Of a stretch of 64,000 nt of DNA, positions 59,601-64,000 are shown piece by piece; the first letter of the stretch is position 1; each line of letters starts with the position of its first letter. The notes below the pieces were generated by a model. It did no database searches. It worked only from the letters and a program-made list of their open reading frames with translations, and was not told where the DNA came from. The DNA is from Myxococcota bacterium (GTDB lineage Bacteria > Myxococcota_A > UBA9160 > UBA4427), in NCBI GenBank assembly GCA_030748735.1, contig JASMLK010000106.1, positions 1 to 64,000 on the forward strand. The letters are read 5' to 3'. The translations under genes were made by a program, and so were the position numbers.

Positions 59601-60334
59601 TCACTGCGCTCGAGCAGCGAGAGCACGTCGTGCCCTTCTCGTTCCCACTGCGCACGCACCTCGCTCAGCACGTCACGCCACTTCGCCACGCGCTTTTCGA
59701 CCGTGTCACGCGAAAACCGCTCGGCCTCGGGGATCACCCGCGGCGGATCCGCGTCCGCGCCATGGCGCGCAACGCCCAGCCACTTTTCGATCTTCGGAAA
59801 CTTCGACCGCATGAAGTCCACCACGCTGGGGTCTTCTTCGGCGATCACATGCGACCAGACGTCCGCACCGACTTCGCGCAACAGTGCACCTTGATCGACG
59901 AGCAGCTCGACATCGAAGGCCGAGCGACTCTCGAACGCGTACTCGCGCAGGGCGCGCTGGCAAAAGCCGTGGATCGTCAAGATGGCGGCTTCGTCGAAGT
60001 CTGCGAGCGCGTCGACGAGATACCGGGTGGCGAGGGTGCGCTGGGCGTTGGTCGTGAAACGCGAAAGGAGGTCGGCGAGCACATCGTCGTCACCGGTCTC
60101 GCCCGTTTCGAAGGCATGGAGCGCTTCGCCGAGACGACGGCGAATGCGGTCGCGCAGTTCTGCCGACGCAGCGCGGGTGTATGTGATGACGAGGATCTTG
60201 TCGACGCTGAGCCGCTCATCGAGAACGAGCCGCAAGTAGAGCGTCGTGATGGTGAACGTCTTGCCCGTTCCCGCACTCGCTTCGATCAGTGTCGTGCCGC
60301 GGAGATCGACTTCGAAAGCGTCGAGAGGCTTCAT
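56663..60334 (-). CDS. recB: Exodeoxyribonuclease V subunit beta (RecB)
   Basis: TTLIEASAGTGKTFTITTLYLRLVLDERLSVDKILVITYTRAASAELRDRIR; LVDEFQDTDQLQYEIVRRIW; RVVTIHKSKGLEYPIVYCPFL; nuclease YYVVDYKSNHLG. Confidence 0.97.
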   Translation of the reverse strand: MKPLDAFEVDLRGTTLIEASAGTGKTFTITTLYLRLVLDERLSVDKILVITYTRAASAELRDRIRRRLGEALHAFETGETGDDDVLADLLSRFTTNAQRTLATRYLVDALADFDEAAILTIHGFCQRALREYAFESRSAFDVELLVDQGALLREVGADVWSHVIAEEDPSVVDFMRSKFPKIEKWLGVARHGADADPPRVIPEAERFSRDTVEKRVAKWRDVLSEVRAQWEREGHDVLSLLERSDQLNRRSYSVKNIQTIWRRDTEALLQDDRLPISSEGPRKKLARLGASGIEAGTKKGKAPPDHPFFGACEALLAANDDAAEALRDRQVSLERRLISETTKQLAERKREAARQSYDDLLAQMRTALVSPSGSRFAARLRSAFSAALVDEFQDTDQLQYEIVRRIWHDANAPLFLIGDPKQAIYAFRGADVHAYLRAKGDASERCFTLNVNWRSDPGLIDALASLFSPDNGSPFRMEEIRFEAVTARPGAVDALAPPKGESSPGALDLLFLEREGDKPIDKARVSEVVPWRVAADIARLLASETSIDGRPVGPGDIAVLCRTNDQTLRMVNALRAAGVAAALLGNASVLDSDEALDIERILEAIAEPRSLSRIRAALATRIFGKIAADFDGWRKDEFAWDPWLERFGAWHETWNRHGFVRMFHALLHEGDVHRRLLEVEGGERRLANILHIGELAERAAQGDHLGPQGMVQWLSRMRSDRELRGNAVGEEGELRLESDRAAVRVVTIHKSKGLEYPIVYCPFLFASAELQQAAKARTRFHMASDDPERDGEVVLDLGSPEHAENIERAREENLAEGTRMLYVALTRAKHRCSVVWGAVRDADKSALFPLLHPELDAAGWKQLDDGGLRGELEAFAESAAGSISVRSLSGDEAPRPQPAVQPPPGEAPEVSRVLTSTWRHSSFSQLAASDREVVPVLPPLRAEGADRDEVDAQDIEASEPLPEGECLFEGLAPGARTGVLLHSILEHLDFREPVNPQLEGELAGLLDRHGVDEVARGPLGRDIERVLDAPIGDQGLCLRALACGARLDEVEFLVPVAEQADGLRAAHLAALFREFADDEVSRQLAVDYAPRLERLRFESLTGYLRGFVDLMFEWRGRYYVVDYKSNHLGDNAADYQPAALLHPMQEHHYVLQYHLYTVAIDRYLAARVADYDYETHFGGVYYLFLRGMDPSAPTGTGIFQHRPSAARIAALSALLDAPGVAAA

Positions 60335-63300
60335 CCCAGCTCCTCCCGCGCCGCGAGCAGCGGTTCGTAGACCTCGGACGCCGCAGCCGCGAACGAAACG
60401 CCGCAAGCGAGGTTCGCGTCGGCGTCGAATGGATCGACGCCCCGAAACGCCAACTCGACATAGGGATCACTCTCGTCCCCGAAGCCCGACCAGGCGTCGA
60501 CCGCGAACTTCTTGCGCGCTGCGTCGATCGCGCCGGCCTCCCCCTTCTTCGCCAACGCGCTCGCATAGGCGCGCGACGCCTCGTGAAACAAGGGCAAGGG
60601 GGCCTTCAGGCCTTCCCGGTACAGGTCGACCAGCGCGGCGAGTCGCCCCTCGGCGTCTTCGCAGGGACCGAAGCGAATGGCGTAGACGTGCTGTTTGCCC
60701 GACTGCGCTCGCCCCACCAGGCTGGTCTGCGGCGGTGTCTTTCCGAATGCAGCGGGGTCGCGCGCACGGCCGACCTGCCACACCAGGTGCCGCAACCACG
60801 CGCGAAGCTCCGACCCGCGACCGAGCCTCTGAAACGAAGAAAACACCTGTCCCGCTTCACCGATCGCATCGAAATGACCGGTGATGTCGACGCCCCCACA
60901 CTGGATCGTGAATGGTTGCTTCGGCATCGCTTCGGACACGTTCAGTTCGGTGTTCCAGCGGGCGATCTGTTCGGCGTCCTGCACGAGGTCTTCGAAGGCG
61001 AGCCTCCCCGCACTGCCATGGGGCAGCACGCCCGTGGCGTCGACGACCTCGAAGGCGTCTTCGAACCCGACACCCGCTGCATGCAGGTCGAGGATCAGCT
61101 GCCCGACGTTTGCGGCTTCCCGCGGATCGAGCGAGAACGCCTCGCGGCGCGCGATCGGCTCGCGCTCGTCGCGAAGCACGATGCCGAGGGTGTCTCTCAC
61201 GAACGCGCGGGAGGGCGCGTGGAAGAAGGCGACCAGGTCTTCGAGAGCAAGCGAAGCGATTGCGGACTCCTCCGCTCCAGGATCGACCCGCACCGAAAAC
61301 GCACCCTCCCTTGCGACCCGGCTGGTGTCGATACGCGCAAGCTCGCGATGCAGCTGGCGATGGACCGGAAACACACGCCGCAGCTCGTCCTGGTAGCGCG
61401 CACCGTAGGGATGCAGAGGATGACGGATTTCGATCTGCTCGCGGATCCGTTTTCGCATCGCGCGATGCGAAAGGGGCTCACCCTCTTGATCGATCGCGTG
61501 CGCGTCGCAGATCACGTCGACCAACTCGCTCACCGCAGCCGAAGGCGGCAACTCGGCACCGTCGCGAATGCTCTGCCCCACGTAGGTGATCACGAGGCGG
61601 TCACGCGCCGACAACAGCGCCTCGAGAAAGAGATAGCGATCGTCGTCTCGCATCGTGCGATCGCCCAGCTTCGGGTCGCGCGCCATCAGGTCGAAGCCCG
61701 GTGGATGGTCGATGCGCGGGAAGGCGCCGTCGTTCATCCCCAGCAGACAAACCACGCGGAAGGGAATGCTCCGCATCGGCACGAGTTCACAAAACGTCAC
61801 CCCACCGGCCAGGAAGCCCGTCGACCGGCGCGCGTGCTGCAGTTGCCGCTCGAGTTGCTCGCGCAGCGAGGTCAGGCTGACGGCTCGCTCGAAGCCCACG
61901 TTCGTCGCCTGTTCGGCCGTCTTGACGATTGCCTTGCGGAGCATCAGATGCTGGTCGTGGTGATCGTCGTCGTCGATCGCGAGGCCTTCGAGAAAGCACA
62001 GAAGGGCTTCACGCCAGGCGTGAGGCGAGTTCATCCCGGAAAGCGTTGCACGCGACGCGACGAGAAAGCGATGGACTTCGAGCAGGCGTTCGAGGGTTTC
62101 GGCGCGTTGCCCCTCGGCGTCGCCAAACGGCTGGACGCCCTCGAAGAGCGCATCGTCCGCGCCTTCGATTGCCACACCGAGAAGCAGCCGATCGATGCCG
62201 AAGCGCCAGGTGTTGACGTCGATCTCGGGCTGCGCCTGCTCGGCGCGGTGTGCTGCGTCGATCCCCCAGCGAATGCCTGCTCCGCCGATCCACGCCTCGA
62301 CGCGGGCGAGGTCTTCGGTGCCAAGGCCAAAGTGCTGCGCGACACACGGCCGCCCCAACAGGTCGAGGACATCGGGGGCCGAAAAGCGGCCGGCCACGAC
62401 TTCGAGCCCCGCGAAGAAGGCGTCGACGACCTCGTCGGTCGGGTCGGGCCAGCGATCGGAGATTCGATAGGGAATGGCCCCTTCACCGCGCGCAGCCGCT
62501 TCGGCGCCGCGCGCACGAACCCCGAAGACCGCTTCGATATAGGGTGCATAGGTCTTGATGTCCGGCGTCATCACGACCACGTCCTGCGGTTCGAGACTCG
62601 CGTCGGCTTCGAAGCACGCGACGAGTTCTTCGCACAGGACTTCGACTTCGCGCATCGGGCTGTGGCAGGCGTGGATGCGCAACGAGCGATCACCCGAATC
62701 GAATGATCTTCGCTCGAGACCTGATCGCCCCGATGCTTGCAGCGTGTACACGTCGCTCTGGAGACCGCTGAGCAGGCCCTCGCCTACCGGCTCGCTGTGG
62801 AGATCCCCCTCCCCTTCGTCGAGGTCCCCACTTGCAACCAACATGCTGTGGAAGTCGCGACCGAGCTTTCCATACGTGGAGAGCAGGGGATGCCCGACGT
62901 CGAGATGGAGTTCTTCGTCGAGATCGACGCCCCCTTCGAGATCCACCGACGAACCTTCCCGGTGCAAGCTGCGCCGCGCTTCGCGCTCGGTCGCAACGTC
63001 GCCCCAGTAGTGGGGCGTCGGACTGAGCATGAAGAGGTGCAGTTCGCAGTGGCGACCGAGGGCGCGAATGAGATCGAAGTGAAGACGGGGCAGCGACGAC
63101 ACGCCGAACACGGAAAGCCGCTCGGGTAGCCGACCCGCCTCGACGTTTCCCCGAACCAGCCGATCGATCAGCGCGCGACCGCGACCCGCGAGATGACCGT
63201 CGCCGTGACGCGCCACGAGTTGGCGCCACAGAGTCGCTTGCCAGGCCACGTCCGGCTCGTCGGCGGGGGCGTGCGCGGAGGCGCGTGCAGGGTCGAGCCA

Positions 63301-63735
63301 CGCGTGGAGCATTTCTTCGCGGTAGCCCATGTAGCGATAGAAGGTGTTCGAGATCTGGTGCGCGAGTTGGATGCGACGGCGCCCGTCGGCGTCGTCTTCG
63401 AGATAGCCCGCGATCGACCCGAATTCGGGACGACCCTCGAGTTCGTAGAGCAACTCCGCGATCGACCACAGCATCGACTCGGTGTCGTAGACCGGATCGA
63501 CTTCGCGATCGAACATCCGAAGCGCAATGTCATCGACGAAGTCGCGTAAGGTCAGAACCCGCTGGTTTGCCCAGACACCGAGGCGCTGGGCGAGTTCCAT
63601 CGCGATCCAGCGCTCCATCCCCTGCCCCTGCACGACGAGAAGCTCGGGGTCGAACACGCCACTGCGCGGCACCGCGACCACTTTCGCGAGCGCTTCGATC
63701 AGGGCTTCAGCCCGGTTGCTGCGATGGATGATCAT
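60331..63735 (-). CDS. recC: Exodeoxyribonuclease V subunit gamma (RecC)
   Basis: MIIHRSNRAEALIEALAKVV...ELLVVQGQGMERWIAMELAQRLGVWAN; N-terminus aligns with RecC (HSNRxxxL...QSxGMxxWL); overlaps recB by 4 nt. Confidence 0.96.
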   Translation of the reverse strand: MIIHRSNRAEALIEALAKVVAVPRSGVFDPELLVVQGQGMERWIAMELAQRLGVWANQRVLTLRDFVDDIALRMFDREVDPVYDTESMLWSIAELLYELEGRPEFGSIAGYLEDDADGRRRIQLAHQISNTFYRYMGYREEMLHAWLDPARASAHAPADEPDVAWQATLWRQLVARHGDGHLAGRGRALIDRLVRGNVEAGRLPERLSVFGVSSLPRLHFDLIRALGRHCELHLFMLSPTPHYWGDVATEREARRSLHREGSSVDLEGGVDLDEELHLDVGHPLLSTYGKLGRDFHSMLVASGDLDEGEGDLHSEPVGEGLLSGLQSDVYTLQASGRSGLERRSFDSGDRSLRIHACHSPMREVEVLCEELVACFEADASLEPQDVVVMTPDIKTYAPYIEAVFGVRARGAEAAARGEGAIPYRISDRWPDPTDEVVDAFFAGLEVVAGRFSAPDVLDLLGRPCVAQHFGLGTEDLARVEAWIGGAGIRWGIDAAHRAEQAQPEIDVNTWRFGIDRLLLGVAIEGADDALFEGVQPFGDAEGQRAETLERLLEVHRFLVASRATLSGMNSPHAWREALLCFLEGLAIDDDDHHDQHLMLRKAIVKTAEQATNVGFERAVSLTSLREQLERQLQHARRSTGFLAGGVTFCELVPMRSIPFRVVCLLGMNDGAFPRIDHPPGFDLMARDPKLGDRTMRDDDRYLFLEALLSARDRLVITYVGQSIRDGAELPPSAAVSELVDVICDAHAIDQEGEPLSHRAMRKRIREQIEIRHPLHPYGARYQDELRRVFPVHRQLHRELARIDTSRVAREGAFSVRVDPGAEESAIASLALEDLVAFFHAPSRAFVRDTLGIVLRDEREPIARREAFSLDPREAANVGQLILDLHAAGVGFEDAFEVVDATGVLPHGSAGRLAFEDLVQDAEQIARWNTELNVSEAMPKQPFTIQCGGVDITGHFDAIGEAGQVFSSFQRLGRGSELRAWLRHLVWQVGRARDPAAFGKTPPQTSLVGRAQSGKQHVYAIRFGPCEDAEGRLAALVDLYREGLKAPLPLFHEASRAYASALAKKGEAGAIDAARKKFAVDAWSGFGDESDPYVELAFRGVDPFDADANLACGVSFAAAASEVYEPLLAAREELG

Positions 63736-63739
63736 GTCT

Positions 63740-63774
63740 AGCCCGCATTATTCATGAACATCCTACTGCGACGG
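63740..63774 (-). repeat. Dispersed 35-bp repeat, copy 2
   Basis: AGCCCGCATTATTCATGAACATCCTACTGCGACGG; exact reverse complement of 42297-42331. Confidence 0.95.
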
Positions 63775-63786
63775 ATGTTCATGAAT
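63750..63786. repeat. Palindrome, perfect 14-bp arms with 9-nt loop, imperfectly extendable to about 24-bp arms
   Basis: ATTCATGAACATCC-TACTGCGAC-GGATGTTCATGAAT. Confidence 0.97.
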
Positions 63787-63814
63787 CATCCGGGCCAGGC
63801 GCTCGACCCGTGGT

Positions 63815-64000
63815 TCAACTTGTGAGGCGGGCGGCCAACCGGTCGACAGCCTCGGCCACGCGCTCGGGAGGCACCGCGGTGTAGCAGAGTCGCACCCAGT
63901 CGGCGTAGTCGGTGCCGCTGGACTGACCGGGTGCGACCAGCACGCCGTCTTCGAAGCAGTCTTCCAGGAAGCCCATCATGCCGCGCCCGTCGAGGCGTGC
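63815..64000 (-). CDS. PLP-dependent aminotransferase class I/II, C-terminal end (partial at window edge)
   Basis: ARLDGRGMMGFLEDCFEDGVLVAPGQSSGTDYADWVRLCYTAVPPERVAEAVDRLAARLTS*. Confidence 0.75.
   Translation of the reverse strand, partial: ARLDGRGMMGFLEDCFEDGVLVAPGQSSGTDYADWVRLCYTAVPPERVAEAVDRLAARLTS

Noticed and set aside
60289-62706. 805-aa plus-strand ORF opposite recC
   Set aside because: Antisense shadow ORF in high-GC DNA; no recognisable motif, and recC on the other strand is unambiguous.
54648-63735. recCBD as part of a novel defence system
   Set aside because: All three subunits look canonical with expected motifs and gene overlaps. Only the upstream palindrome is unusual.

Overview
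This is a high-GC bacterial chromosomal window of about 64 kb. I infer an uncultured deltaproteobacterium- or Myxococcota-like genome; taxonomy is not proven. It holds about 48 intact or edge-truncated protein genes and several gene remnants. I saw no rRNA, tRNA, CRISPR array, prophage or intact transposase.

Main blocks:
(1) Envelope and polysaccharide membrane proteins: a partial GT39-like protein, a YfhO-like protein, a 510-aa membrane protein, a sulfatase-fold lipoprotein, phosphomannomutase, acyltransferase-3 and a GT2/methyltransferase fusion.
(2) A caspase-fold lipoprotein followed by LemA-TPM-TPM.
(3) An oxidoreductase/detoxification-like cluster: Gfo/Idh/MocA, SnoaL-like, tandem GST_N, LLM flavin oxidoreductase, VOC and nitroreductase.
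(4) A hotdog thioesterase, tandem O-methyltransferases, a SnoaL-like protein and a large autotransporter.
(5) EttA, a TIGR03790-like protein, a GMC oxidoreductase pair and an EAL/HDOD protein.
(6) A rhomboid-fold protein, a DUF3604-like protein, a GT2 enzyme, AsnRS, TetR plus a diiron ferritin-like protein, and a porin/FMN-binding/PepSY cassette.
(7) A complete recC-recB-recD operon.

Most interesting observations:
- A 35-bp perfect inverted repeat pair about 21.4 kb apart. One copy belongs to a 14-bp-arm palindrome ending 4 nt before the recC start codon.
- Three apparent pseudoenzymes: a Cys-to-Ser caspase, a sulfatase fold without its nucleophile and DHG motif, and a rhomboid that keeps GASG but has lost its catalytic His.
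- A multi-half-site palindromic operator upstream of tetR.
- A (TTCGGG)5 repeat just upstream of a porin gene.
- A graveyard of gene fragments (HNH-associated N-terminus and DUF4384-like) separated by a perfect hairpin.

All calls come from reading the sequence and recalling motifs. No database search was run.
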